Translations under genes and position numbers: made by a program
Source: a virus
IMG/VR virus record: IMGVR_UViG_3300028045_000105
Span: 1 to 23,424 of that record
Length of the DNA: 23,424 bases
Reading direction: 5' to 3' (one strand)
In this document: in pieces, positions 1 to 8,108 of the stretch
How the letters are laid out: every line of letters starts with the position of its first letter
How positions within the stretch are numbered: position 1 is the stretch's first letter
Notes under the pieces: generated by a model
What the model saw: only the letters and a program-made list of their open reading frames with translations
The model's database searches: none
What the model was told of the DNA's origin: nothing

Positions 1-345
1 CTGGCGACCTGTCTGGTGCGCCGATACTTCGACGACGACGAAGTTGCGGAGGCTGTGATCGGTAGCGCCCGCCTCGAAATTCTCGAGACCTTCGCAGATG
101 ATGCGGCGATGTCTGACCTGATCAGACAGTTCGATGGCGATCTCCAGGGTCGCCCGCCGTGGTTGGTCACTGTCGAGGGTTCCCTGTCCCTGATCGAATC
201 CATGTCGATCGACTTCCTGGTCGAATGCCTGGTCGTCACCCTACACGCTGAGGTTCTGCGTGGTGGCTGGAAGAATGAAATGGCGAGGGCATTGGTTGGC
301 CTCGTGCAGACAATCATAGAGCGAGCGGAGGATGGAAATGAGTAG
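1..345 (+). CDS. Hypothetical protein, 5' end probably outside window
   Basis: The frame is open from the first base of the window to a TAG at 343-345. The first in-window start candidate is GTG at 16, but no Shine-Dalgarno precedes it, so the gene probably begins to the left. The visible product of about 110-114 residues is acidic and looks mostly helical, with a hydrophobic stretch near the middle (FLVECLVV). I recognise no family. Its end overlaps the next gene by 8 bases, so the two are likely cotranscribed and translationally coupled. It reads opposite to the structural operon and belongs to a separate short plus-strand unit that ends at the terminator at 718-760. Confidence 0.55.
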   Translation: MATCLVRRYFDDDEVAEAVIGSARLEILETFADDAAMSDLIRQFDGDLQGRPPWLVTVEGSLSLIESMSIDFLVECLVVTLHAEVLRGGWKNEMARALVGLVQTIIERAEDGNE

Positions 346-607
346 GTCCGACTGGTCGAGAGCGAAGAAGCGGAGGAAGGAAATGACAAGCCAGAGGCGG
401 GTATCAATCGATGAGGCGGCGGCGGAGAACGATACTCCTCGCAACATCGTAATCTTCAATGATACCTGTGTGCAGAAGGGTCGGCGATGGTCTTCACCAG
501 ACGGTGATTCCGACTGGCCAGTCGAGTGGGAAGTCGAGACTTTTCTAGATGCCTACGGGGATCGTTTCCCGAGCGGCGATGTCGATGTAGTCACGGTGGG
601 GAGGTAG
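338..607 (+). CDS. Small hypothetical protein
   Basis: This encodes about 89 residues of unknown function. The first 15 residues are strongly basic (RAKKRRK); the rest is acidic with several Trp residues (SDWPVEWEVETF) and looks like a small compact domain. I chose ATG 338 because GGAGG lies at a good distance upstream, overlapping the end of the preceding gene. ATG 332 is too close to that site. ATG 383 is a real alternative because GGAGG at 372-376 sits 6 bases before it, and it would give a protein without the basic head. The stop at 605-607 is 2 bases before the next start. No function can be assigned. Confidence 0.55.
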   Translation: MSRSDWSRAKKRRKEMTSQRRVSIDEAAAENDTPRNIVIFNDTCVQKGRRWSSPDGDSDWPVEWEVETFLDAYGDRFPSGDVDVVTVGR

Positions 608-609
608 CC

Positions 610-705
610 ATGGCAACCAATCGACCCACTGTCCAGGAGATCGCCCTCGCTGGCGTGCTGGCCGTCTGGTTCACCGTATGGCTGGCCGTCTGGTTTCTAA
701 CTTAG
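610..705 (+). CDS. 31-residue single-pass membrane peptide
   Basis: ATG at 610 follows a GAGG at 601-604 that overlaps the stop of the upstream gene, and the frame runs 31 codons to TAG at 703-705. After about 10 polar residues the product is one hydrophobic stretch (LAGVLAVWFTVWLAVW) with an imperfect internal repeat of the type LAVWF/LAVWF, typical of a membrane-spanning helix. It is the last gene of the plus-strand unit and lies 12 bases before the terminator hairpin. Its position near the phage lysis genes makes a holin or regulator role possible, but that is inference from size and hydrophobicity only. Confidence 0.5.
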   Translation: MATNRPTVQEIALAGVLAVWFTVWLAVWFLT

Positions 706-717
706 CCTTTTGTGTCG

Positions 718-760
718 GCCCGGAGGGATCCACATCGGTGGGCCTCCGGGCTATTTTTTC
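718..760 (+). terminator. Intrinsic terminator of the plus-strand unit
   Basis: A perfect 9-base-pair stem (GCCCGGAGG at 718-726 with CCTCCGGGC at 743-751) encloses an inner 4-bp stem (730-733 with 738-741) and is followed by TATTTTTTC. This is a strong rho-independent terminator for the plus-strand genes. Read from the minus strand the hairpin has no U-run, so it would be a weak terminator for the late operon that converges on it from the right. The remaining bases, 706-717 and 761-783, show nothing else. Confidence 0.9.
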
Positions 761-783
761 GCTCGCCTGTTCTGCTATTATCC

Positions 784-966
784 CTAGATTTTCGCAAGTC
801 CATTATCATGGATCGCTCTTCCGAGGATGTAAGCCATGATGCCGTTGGCACTCAGATCGACTTGACCTGAAGACAGACCTACAGACTCACCGAAAACCAC
901 GATCCCGACGAGTAGCAACAATGCTTGCGCTTTCCTCGACACCAGGAAATCCTTTAGAAACTGCAT
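784..966 (-). CDS. Small membrane protein, holin-like candidate
   Basis: This is a 60-residue protein starting at ATG 966, immediately after the upstream stop with no gap. It has a charged N-terminus (FLVSRKAQ), a clear hydrophobic segment at about residues 14-26 (ALLLLVGIVVFG), and a C-terminal part ending AYILGRAIHDNG that fits a second amphipathic or membrane helix. Small proteins of this layout, with an ILG.AI.D.G ending, occur among phage lysis-region and membrane genes. As the last gene of the late operon, following two other membrane proteins, it may be a holin or antiholin. No enzymatic motif is present, so the function is inferred from context. Confidence 0.6.
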   Translation of the reverse strand: MQFLKDFLVSRKAQALLLLVGIVVFGESVGLSSGQVDLSANGIMAYILGRAIHDNGLAKI

Positions 967-1206
967 TCAGCGCACCTTTCTCTTCTTCGCACTCGCCACC
1001 CATCCGGTGATCCCTGCGAGACATCCGACAATGATTTCCCGCCACGGTGACGGGAGTAGTGGAACCGAATCTCGAACGACCGCACCAGTATATTCGCCAG
1101 CGGTTTCCAGGTTCGCATCATCGGAGATTGCACGGGTGAAGCCATCCCAGAACGCACATCCGGAGACCGCAGCGAGCAGCACCACGATCAAAATCAATCC
1201 ACGCAT
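967..1206 (-). CDS. Small lipoprotein with C-terminal membrane segment
   Basis: This encodes 79 residues. ATG 1206 was chosen because it overlaps the preceding stop as TGATG and gives a perfect lipoprotein signal (RGLILIVVLLAAVSGC, lipobox VSGC), whereas longer frames would bury the signal. The mature part is short and acidic and ends with a second hydrophobic stretch (REIIVGCLAGITGWVAS) followed by a basic tail (KKRKVR). The lipobox implies sorting to the outer membrane or periplasmic face. Such a protein next to a single-TM coiled-coil protein resembles a spanin pair, this one being the outer-membrane partner, although classical o-spanins lack a C-terminal membrane helix. The spanin role is inference; the lipoprotein signal is plain in the sequence. 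Confidence 0.65.
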   Translation of the reverse strand: MRGLILIVVLLAAVSGCAFWDGFTRAISDDANLETAGEYTGAVVRDSVPLLPSPWREIIVGCLAGITGWVASAKKRKVR

Positions 1207-1505
1207 CACAGCCTCCCTTTCATTTCTTCGATGTCCTTGCGGCATTCTTTCACCTCGGATCTGGTCGTCCTGACCTCGTGCGTCAGGTTGCTCAGTACCT
1301 GGGAAAGGTTGTGGATCGAATGATTCAACTTCCGCATCTCATTTTCCAACTGCGTGATGGCCTTCGTTGACTCGATCAGCCAGGCCGCCTTGCTTCCGTT
1401 TTCTTTGAACTTCATCCCGCCGAGAAATGCGAAGACCTCACGCACCAACAGGAGGGCGAACACGCCAACGATCCCGATCGATGCCCAGGGTGGATCCTCC
1501 ATCAT
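1206..1505 (-). CDS. Single-TM coiled-coil membrane protein, candidate i-spanin or holin-associated protein
   Basis: This is a 99-residue protein. ATG 1505 overlaps the upstream TAA as TAATG; a second ATG follows at once. Residues about 8-30 form one membrane helix (WASIGIVGVFALLLVREV), and residues about 45-99 are a charged helical coiled coil with heptad-like Leu/Ile spacing (LENEMRKLNHSIHNLSQVL). An N-terminal anchor plus coiled coil is the layout of inner-membrane spanins, and the next gene encodes a lipoprotein, as expected of a spanin pair. The alternative is a generic phage membrane protein of the tail-lysis boundary. No endolysin motif is present. Confidence 0.6.
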   Translation of the reverse strand: MMEDPPWASIGIVGVFALLLVREVFAFLGGMKFKENGSKAAWLIESTKAITQLENEMRKLNHSIHNLSQVLSNLTHEVRTTRSEVKECRKDIEEMKGRL

Positions 1506-1900
1506 TACGGGCCAGTTGCCGAGAAGGTCACGGTGCCCGCTGAATCCACCAGCAGATATCGAGTGCCGCTGCCTGGGAGTTCGGTGGAGTTCGGGAGCGT
1601 CAAGGTGTACGAAGCGGTCAGGCTCGCCGGGCCGATGATCTTCACCGTGTTGGTTCCATCGCTGGCAACCGGGCCGCTCTGACCCTCGAGCCAGTGCATC
1701 GGGATCCATCCACTGTTCGCAGCGTTCCGGATTTTCAATGTGTTGGCGCTGGTCGTAGTGTCGAGCCAGGGCTGCCACGGTTCCGGTGCAGTCGGCGCAG
1801 TCGCTGCGTGTGACATCCCGAGGAGTAGATCGAATGCGGTGTTCAACTTCGCCACGGAATCGGCGAGCGTGTCACTGCTGATGACGGGTGAGTAAGCCAT
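1505..1900 (-). CDS. Tail-tip accessory or fibre-adaptor protein
   Basis: This 131-residue protein starts at ATG 1900, overlapping the stop of the J-like gene by one base. The N-terminal about 30 residues look helical (SSDTLADSVAKLNTAFDLLLG). A segment follows that resembles the common phage-fibre pattern in which a Pro-rich region leads to W-x-D-T-T and an LKIRN strand. The C-terminus (TLTLPNSTELPGSG, LLVDSAGTVTF) is a beta-rich motif seen in many tail-fibre and tail-spike proteins. Its place directly after the tail tip gene and before the lysis genes fits a receptor-binding accessory or a fibre anchor. The exact role is not proven. Confidence 0.6.
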   Translation of the reverse strand: MAYSPVISSDTLADSVAKLNTAFDLLLGMSHAATAPTAPEPWQPWLDTTTSANTLKIRNAANSGWIPMHWLEGQSGPVASDGTNTVKIIGPASLTASYTLTLPNSTELPGSGTRYLLVDSAGTVTFSATGP

Positions 1901-4900
1901 TAGCCTTCGACCACCAGAACCAATTGCGACAATGTGATTACCTGATCCGCATTGCTAGGATTGAAGATCACGATCACCTGAATCTCCTTGAAGGTCGTGG
2001 CGACTTTGCGAGCGGTCAGTGGCCGCCAAGCGGACCACGATGCAATACTACTTGTTCGTGTACTAAACTGGATCGACACCGCTGTGTTCCACTGACTCGG
2101 ATCAGCGTATCCGCTCCAGGTGTTCCCCACCGCTGTCGTACTCTGCCAGGATGAAGGAAACGATTCCCATGTGTAGTCCTCGAATTGAGCGTGGACGATT
2201 GCCCCGATTCGGTAGGTCGCCAGTGCCCCCGTGTCGAATGCTCCGGTCTGTAGTTTCGCCTGTGTCCCCGGCGTGGTTATCTCGTATGTCCGAACCGCTG
2301 TCAGTGTCATGTTGCTCGGTGTGGAGCCGCTCCAGTTGCTGGCGCTGAAGTTTTTTATCTGAGTAGTGCCACCAGTCCAGGCCGCCAGCGAGTTCGCCTC
2401 AGTGGCGATGGCTACGCTTCCGCAATACCCCGCACTCGTAACCCCTCGCACCATGTACTTCTCGGTCAGCCCGCTCGAGAGTGTCGGACACCATTCCCCG
2501 GTTACCAGTTTCCGATCATTGGTGGTTCCCACTGCCTGGCTCCCCACCCAATCGAGACCACGCCGCACCTCGAACCTGTCCACGGTCTGGCTCGGCGAGT
2601 CCCATGAGATCTCGAGCAGGTCATCGTCCTGTGTGAGCGTCACGCCTGTAGGTGCATCTGGGATTGTTCGCATCCCTGAAGCCACGAAGGTGATCGGCGT
2701 GGTCGCTGTCGGCTGGAGTTGTGCGCCAGTTGGCGACACCGCTGTAACTGCGATCTGCTGCGAGACTCCAGCGGCGAATGGCAATGTCACCTGGCTGGCG
2801 GGCCAGGCCACCGTCATCTGCAATGAATACCTCGCCGCAGAGTTCGCTCGAGTCCAGACCAGGGCACTGCCGATCGCCGTGTCATCGGGATACTGCCAGG
2901 AGATGGCCGCCTGGATCTCCTCGGTGCGTAACTCCACGGCGGTCAGGTACAGGACTTCCCCCGGAGTGCTATCAGGGTCGAGGATGTCCACGAAGGTCGA
3001 GGCCGCCGCCACGATGCCATCATCGTGAATGTCGGGCGAGTAAACCATCCCCTCGATCTTCCGGCTGAGATCCCCGGTCGTGGTGATGGTCGAGATCACG
3101 ATCTCCTTGCTGTGCGTTTCGTATGGCCCGAGCGTGTACAGATCTCCGGCTGCGGGCTGCACGGTCCAGGGCGCACTCACGGACAGCGATGCCCCGGCGG
3201 CATACGCCCCTGCGGCGCTGGAGATCGTCCTGGTCTCCCTCGAATCATCCCCACCACTGCGAACCAGGATGGTGTAGTCCGTGCCCGCCTCGAGGACCAC
3301 AGCCCTGTCCAGGGTGATGGCTGAAGAACCGCCGCCAGTGGCCCGGCCACCTTCTCCCCACCTCGGGATGTCGTGCTGGATTTGCACGAGGTCGCCAGGC
3401 TCGCAAGCCACCGCATCGATGTCTGCATCGAAGGTCACCACCTCGCCGAGTTTCTCGATGTTCATTCTGAATCTCGCCTCCCTGAGGGCTTGCGATTCCC
3501 TGGTCACCCCTGGTAGCTCGAGCCGAATGACTCGCTGCGGGAGGAGCGCCGCCACCGCATCCGGGTCATCGATCCCGACCACATCGACCTGATAATTGTT
3601 CGAGGCGTTCAGGAACTGCACATCGACTCGGGTGGGCCGCTCGAGGCGGCTCGTATATGACTGGCTCCAGGATCCGCTGATGATGTTTCCCATGTTGAAC
3701 ATCTGCGAGGGTGTCCGGCTCCGCTCGAATTTCACCTTGATCAACTCGCCGACAGTGAAGAGCGTGGCCCGAGCAGTGGCGCACACGGTCAGGGCGGCTT
3801 CCCAGGCCGACACGCTGCCGTCGAATACGCCATCCCAGATCGCTCGCTTCTCGCTTCCACCTTGCCCATCGTCCACCAGTTCATCGCACCAATCGGCCCA
3901 GTCCTTGAATGACTGTAGATCGATGTTCGTGGAGTCCACCCAGTTCCCGATGCCGTATCGATTGTTCGTCAGTAGGTCGTACACGATCCAGGCCGGATTG
4001 TCGTAGGGTGACGCATCGATGAAGAATGGCGTGGTCAGGCTTATCCCATCCCACTTGGTGAATTTGCGCCCTGTCACCTTCGTGATGACATTTGGAACTG
4101 CCGAGCCGTTGATGCTGCTGTCGCTGTCGATCTGCAATCGCACGATTGCCATGTTCGGGTAGGTGTAGACCTGATTCTGGATCTCCACCACGCTGTCCAG
4201 GCGTGTCCGGTATCCGTCGATGTCCTCGTCCACGCTTTCATGGTTCAACTCGAAGAGGTAGGTGCCCCTGTCGGCGAGTAATCCCGGAGCAGTCATGGCG
4301 ACATCGATGCTGTAAAGGAATGGCCCCACCTGCTCGGCGGTGATGACCACTGGAGTCGTCACGCTCCACACGATGATCGGGTTCTCGTCGATGTCCACCT
4401 CGCTGGTGTTTCTGTATCTGTACCCGAGCGTCACGGTGCGAGCGACCACGCCGCTGGTGCCTGAGGTGTACAGCCCTTCAGGGAATAGAACATTGATCCG
4501 CACCTTGTCCACATCCGTGGTGGTCGTGTACGAAATCGGAGCGCCAGGTGATTCCCCACCGTCAACATCTCCGCCGCTTACCCCGGACGATGTGCAATTC
4601 GTCATCGTCAGTACAGCCGTCCCTGTTCCCCATCTGGTGGTGATGGTTCCACTCGTCAGAACCTCATCCAGATTTGAATCCGCTGATACCGAGTGAACAC
4701 GAATCCACCCGCCTGACCAACTCCCCTGGAGGACCACCGCTGTGCCTGTGATGCCATTCGATCCCGTGACCAATGCGCCGACTTGTGCATTTGATTGTGG
4801 CGACAATGTGCCAGAGATCTCGTACCAGGGCGATGTGATGAACCCCCCAGGCGGCAGGTCAATGCCCACCGTCTGCGTGGTGCGTGTGCCGTCACTCGCC

Positions 4901-5541
4901 AGGGCTGTCTGCGTGTTTGTTCCCAGGTTGCTGGTAACAGTGGCGAGACCAGCCGCATCATTCCCATTGATCGTGATGCTGTTGATCGCTGAGATCTCGC
5001 CCTCGCAAAGTCCGATGGTCAGGTCGAGCGATGACCCGTATGGATTCCCTGACGATGCCGGGTTGTTCCCGATCAGGTCCATCTCCAGAACATTCCCAGC
5101 GATCGGATGCGTGCCGTATGCGATCTTGATTGGTAGTCCTGCTGCGGCTGTCTGCTGTAGATTCTGGAATGTATAAGTGCTTGATGATGGACTCTCGAAT
5201 CCCTGGACCTCGGGCACGCCGAGGATCTTGCTGGCGACATAGTTAGTGCCCATCGAGATGGCGATCCACTTGACGGCTTTCAGGAACCATTCCCCGATTT
5301 GTACCCAGTTCTCAGGTAGCGGAGTGAAGATCGCCTGGCTGCCATCTTTAACTTCATGGGCTGACCAGTCCGCCGGGCGGATGGTCTTCCCGTTATGGAT
5401 ACACGCCCAGGATGCACCATCGGCGGTGTCGCTCGGAGCGATCTGCTCGATGGTGGTGCCAACCTCCACCAGTTCTGCCTGGCGGCTGGCCCATCGCAGC
5501 GGGAACAATGAATCGAGGCGGCAGACTTCTATTCGATCCAT
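1900..5541 (-). CDS. Tail tip / host-specificity protein (lambda J-like) with fused gpI-like N-terminus
   Basis: This 1213-residue protein forms the central tail hub and probably carries receptor specificity. Residues 1-78 resemble the beta-grasp (ubiquitin/ThiS-like) domain of lambda gpI (HNGKTIRPADW, KDGSQAIFTPLP), followed by a hydrophobic segment at about 85-106. From about residue 118 the sequence follows the J family (TFQNLQQTAAAGLPIKIAYG). A probable extra beta domain interrupts it at about 240-330. A fibronectin type III-like domain starts near residue 955 (PDAPTGVTLTQ), and the last about 150 residues are beta-rich and likely surface exposed. ATG 5541 overlaps the NlpC/P60 gene by 13 bases. 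Lambda encodes I and J separately, so this is a fused version. Host range would be expected to map to the C-terminal third. Confidence 0.88.
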   Translation of the reverse strand: MDRIEVCRLDSLFPLRWASRQAELVEVGTTIEQIAPSDTADGASWACIHNGKTIRPADWSAHEVKDGSQAIFTPLPENWVQIGEWFLKAVKWIAISMGTNYVASKILGVPEVQGFESPSSSTYTFQNLQQTAAAGLPIKIAYGTHPIAGNVLEMDLIGNNPASSGNPYGSSLDLTIGLCEGEISAINSITINGNDAAGLATVTSNLGTNTQTALASDGTRTTQTVGIDLPPGGFITSPWYEISGTLSPQSNAQVGALVTGSNGITGTAVVLQGSWSGGWIRVHSVSADSNLDEVLTSGTITTRWGTGTAVLTMTNCTSSGVSGGDVDGGESPGAPISYTTTTDVDKVRINVLFPEGLYTSGTSGVVARTVTLGYRYRNTSEVDIDENPIIVWSVTTPVVITAEQVGPFLYSIDVAMTAPGLLADRGTYLFELNHESVDEDIDGYRTRLDSVVEIQNQVYTYPNMAIVRLQIDSDSSINGSAVPNVITKVTGRKFTKWDGISLTTPFFIDASPYDNPAWIVYDLLTNNRYGIGNWVDSTNIDLQSFKDWADWCDELVDDGQGGSEKRAIWDGVFDGSVSAWEAALTVCATARATLFTVGELIKVKFERSRTPSQMFNMGNIISGSWSQSYTSRLERPTRVDVQFLNASNNYQVDVVGIDDPDAVAALLPQRVIRLELPGVTRESQALREARFRMNIEKLGEVVTFDADIDAVACEPGDLVQIQHDIPRWGEGGRATGGGSSAITLDRAVVLEAGTDYTILVRSGGDDSRETRTISSAAGAYAAGASLSVSAPWTVQPAAGDLYTLGPYETHSKEIVISTITTTGDLSRKIEGMVYSPDIHDDGIVAAASTFVDILDPDSTPGEVLYLTAVELRTEEIQAAISWQYPDDTAIGSALVWTRANSAARYSLQMTVAWPASQVTLPFAAGVSQQIAVTAVSPTGAQLQPTATTPITFVASGMRTIPDAPTGVTLTQDDDLLEISWDSPSQTVDRFEVRRGLDWVGSQAVGTTNDRKLVTGEWCPTLSSGLTEKYMVRGVTSAGYCGSVAIATEANSLAAWTGGTTQIKNFSASNWSGSTPSNMTLTAVRTYEITTPGTQAKLQTGAFDTGALATYRIGAIVHAQFEDYTWESFPSSWQSTTAVGNTWSGYADPSQWNTAVSIQFSTRTSSIASWSAWRPLTARKVATTFKEIQVIVIFNPSNADQVITLSQLVLVVEG

Positions 5542-5933
5542 GTGATCACCTCCACGGTCTGCTGCGCAACTTTCTGATAGGGCAACACATGAACACCGAT
5601 GGCTCGAGTGGATTGAATGATGATGTTCTTCCCGATGTGTACGGCGACATGCGTGGCTCGAGGATTATCGCTGTGGGGATTCCGCATGATCAACAGGTCG
5701 CCCGGCTTCCGTGGTGCATCTTCAACATGGCATTCGTACTGACTGAGGATGCTCGGATCCACTTCCCCCGGCGTGTACTTCCGCATCCACTGACTGGCGA
5801 TGTCGAAATCCAATGGGAACTCCAGACGGGTCAGCACCTCGAGCGCCAGGCCGAAACAATCGTATGTCTCCGGTCCGACTCCGCCGAGTTCGTAGGGCTT
5901 GCCGATCAGGTCATCCCATGATCCAGGTCCCAT
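5529..5933 (-). CDS. NlpC/P60 family tail-tip peptidase (lambda K-like, peptidase domain only)
   Basis: This is a 134-residue protein. ATG 5933 overlaps the preceding stop as TGATG, and longer in-frame starts would run through the end of the L-like gene. It shows the NlpC/P60 cysteine peptidase signature: the nucleophile Cys26 in YDCFGLALEV and catalytic His95 in ATHVAVHIG, with a polar third position later (possibly Gln107). The family cleaves peptidoglycan stem peptides, and in phages it sits at the tail tip and helps DNA entry or tail assembly. Lambda gpK carries an extra N-terminal JAMM/Mov34 domain, which is missing here. Context (L-like upstream, J-like downstream) fully supports the assignment. 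Confidence 0.92.
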   Translation of the reverse strand: MGPGSWDDLIGKPYELGGVGPETYDCFGLALEVLTRLEFPLDFDIASQWMRKYTPGEVDPSILSQYECHVEDAPRKPGDLLIMRNPHSDNPRATHVAVHIGKNIIIQSTRAIGVHVLPYQKVAQQTVEVITWIE

Positions 5934-6565
5934 CAGATTCTCCTCCTCGGTATTCCAGGGAAGCCGCCGAACCGGGCGGCGTTGTTGTGGACTTCGCAGC
6001 CGTTCGAGCCTTCGAGGGTCTTGTCGCAAGCCGTGCCTGATCCTGTTCCACCAGTGGCAATGACCCATCCGCACTCGCCGGATGCAAATGCCCATCGGCA
6101 TCGGTGCCTGTAGTATGTCTGATGTGGGAGGTCCACCTCGAAGAATGGATGATGGCTCAGTCGGAAATTGACGGCCTCCTCGGTGACGCTTACTTCCCTG
6201 ATCATCAGGGTGGATTCGATGGTGGCGCTGCTTGATGCCAGGTTCGACTGGTGAACGATTCGCATGACCACTTTTCTGTCGAGTAGACCGCCGTGGCTTT
6301 CCAGGTAGGCCGAGATCATCCGGTCCTGGTTGCTCACCACGACATTGATGTATGGAAGGTCTCCGGCGCTGGTCTCCTCGATCTGCTCGAACCCGATGGG
6401 AAATGGCGAGTACACATTGCTGGCGAAGGTGATGGCCTGTTCATTGTTGACCAGGCGGAACACCTCTGTGTCGGTGACATGGACCTCGAACAGGACCAGC
6501 CACGCCTCATCATCGTTGATGGCGTTCTTCGCTGTTTTGAGATCTGGATGGAGATCACGCACCAC
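5933..6565 (-). CDS. Minor tail protein L-like, Fe-S cluster tail-tip protein
   Basis: This 210-residue protein matches lambda gpL over its whole length. The C-terminal half has the family signature RHRCRWAF...GECGW...CDKTL...C..HNN..RFGGFPGIP. Cysteines 156, 165, 180 and 190 correspond to the four ligands of the [4Fe-4S] cluster known for lambda gpL. Start codons are GTG 6565 or GTG 6562, with GGAGG six bases before the first; the gene overlaps the upstream M-like gene by 11 bases. The protein sits between the distal tail protein and the J hub in the tail tip. Recognition is strong; cluster binding is inferred from the conserved cysteines. Confidence 0.93.
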   Translation of the reverse strand: MVRDLHPDLKTAKNAINDDEAWLVLFEVHVTDTEVFRLVNNEQAITFASNVYSPFPIGFEQIEETSAGDLPYINVVVSNQDRMISAYLESHGGLLDRKVVMRIVHQSNLASSSATIESTLMIREVSVTEEAVNFRLSHHPFFEVDLPHQTYYRHRCRWAFASGECGWVIATGGTGSGTACDKTLEGSNGCEVHNNAARFGGFPGIPRRRI

Positions 6566-8108
6566 TGAGAACCTCCATCAACTGGCATCGGATCTCGAAT
6601 GCCCCAGGAGCCAGCATCTCGATCTCGAGCGGGCTGACCAGGGCGGCGATCGATGTGGCTGCATCCCCTGGCGCTGTCCAGGTGAACGCCTCCTCACCGC
6701 CATCCCTGTCCTCGAAGAACTGCACGAGGGTGTCCCGCTCCGCCTCGGTGAGTACCCATCGCACATCGTAGGATCGACGGGCGGCTGTACCGAGCGGCCT
6801 CGAGTGCGTGTACGGGAACTCGAAATCTGCCCGGTGGACCCGCAATGTGTGGCTTGTTTTCGTAGTCCGCTCAACTGTGAATGGAAGAGTTCCCTGGCTC
6901 GACCCTTCGCCCGCAACTGTCAGCGGCACCAGTGCCACACCCTGGGCTGCTGGGAAGTGGGTGACGGCTCCGAACTCGTTCGTGTCTCGAGTGAGATGGA
7001 CGGTCCCCATCCCGAGCGGCCAGTCTGTTCCAGGCTCGTACCTCCACTCGATGGCAAGGTATCGACCTTGTGGATCGCTGAGTAGTTCCGGAACATTTTG
7101 GACGGGAAAGTACACGCCGGAGAATAGCGCAGATGTTGATCCACTCGGTGCGGTGTTCGTGGCTGCCACTCGAGCCTTCACGCTTCCGCCGCCATTATTT
7201 AGAAGCCCTGTGAATGCTCCGCCCTGAGTGATTCCGAACTGATGCCAGTATTGATCATCCGCTCCGCTGTCGGCTGTCGAAGACAAGCCATCTGAGTAGT
7301 ACGAGATCGTGCTGTTCAGGTTCGGCGATGCCCAGTAGGTAGAGGCCAGCGTGCCAGGTGTGACGAATGAATCAGAGGCGAGGGAGCGGTGCCACCACAT
7401 CTCGATCGTAGGGTCAGCGATCCCGGAGGAGTTCAGCCGACCGAACTGATACGAGTTGGTGGCGATCGTGTCGTCGTGCCGTGCCACCCCTGTCACCGTC
7501 TGCACCTGCGTGGTGGTTCCATCGTCGATGACAAGATTGATGGCACCCGTGCCCGTGGCATTGAACTCCCGAAGCAGCCTACAGTAGAACGGAGACGGGA
7601 CAGCGCCAGGCGCACCTGTTTGGCTGATCGGCACGGCCACCTGATCGAATGTGACGGTGGTGGTGGAGGACTGCACGAACTGGAATCGCCAGGCTCCGCC
7701 CGTGTATGCGATCTGGAAGATCCCCCTCGAGGGTGTCTGGTTGTCGTTGCCGAGGTACTTGACCCTGGAGATGTCCACGGTATCGGTGAGCAGCCCGATG
7801 AACTCTTCCCAATGGGTTCCATGTCCGATCTTATGGCTGGCGGCGAGGTATCCGTCCTGGACCCTGACCCCTCGATTGCCGATGGAGTTGTTGAATGATC
7901 CGGTGAACCCGCCGGAGGTGATCCCCTGTGCCAGGTTATGGAATGGCGTGGAAATCGAGACCGCCCCGGAAACTGTCGGCAGTGCTGGCGGCTCGTCAAC
8001 TCGCTGATTCAGTAGCAGGTATGCGCCCGCTGTTGCCAGCACCGGAGAGTCTCCTGCGGAGTCCTGGAGGGACTCGAAGAATGCCGAGGGTAATGAGACC
8101 GAAGCCAT
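6555..8108 (-). CDS. Distal tail protein: N-terminal beta-rich module plus C-terminal gpM-like domain
   Basis: This is a 517-residue protein with ATG 8108 overlapping the tape measure stop as TGATG. The C-terminal about 140 residues look like the minor tail protein M/DUF2460-type domain (SYDVRWVLTEAERDTLVQFF, FTWTAPGD, then a final Glu-Val), which attaches below the tail tube. The upstream about 300 residues are beta-rich with a possible concanavalin/LamG-like fold (residues about 45-260) and contain no enzymatic motif. A lambda gpM of about 109 residues would match only the C-terminus, so this version carries a large extra display module. The position between tape measure and L supports tail-tip membership. 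The N-terminal fold call is tentative. Confidence 0.75.
   Translation of the reverse strand: MASVSLPSAFFESLQDSAGDSPVLATAGAYLLLNQRVDEPPALPTVSGAVSISTPFHNLAQGITSGGFTGSFNNSIGNRGVRVQDGYLAASHKIGHGTHWEEFIGLLTDTVDISRVKYLGNDNQTPSRGIFQIAYTGGAWRFQFVQSSTTTVTFDQVAVPISQTGAPGAVPSPFYCRLLREFNATGTGAINLVIDDGTTTQVQTVTGVARHDDTIATNSYQFGRLNSSGIADPTIEMWWHRSLASDSFVTPGTLASTYWASPNLNSTISYYSDGLSSTADSGADDQYWHQFGITQGGAFTGLLNNGGGSVKARVAATNTAPSGSTSALFSGVYFPVQNVPELLSDPQGRYLAIEWRYEPGTDWPLGMGTVHLTRDTNEFGAVTHFPAAQGVALVPLTVAGEGSSQGTLPFTVERTTKTSHTLRVHRADFEFPYTHSRPLGTAARRSYDVRWVLTEAERDTLVQFFEDRDGGEEAFTWTAPGDAATSIAALVSPLEIEMLAPGAFEIRCQLMEVLSGA

Noticed and set aside
241-459. A minus-strand frame of 72 codons opposite the left-end small genes
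   Set aside because: It overlaps two coupled plus-strand genes with good ribosome sites and has no start signal of its own.
718-760. Bidirectional terminator also ending the late operon
   Set aside because: On the minus strand the hairpin is followed by CGACACAAAAGG rather than a U-run, so only plus-strand termination is supported.
2366-4696. Several plus-strand frames of 100-220 codons opposite the J-like gene
   Set aside because: They are antisense shadows of one continuous 1213-residue coding frame with clear J-family sequence.
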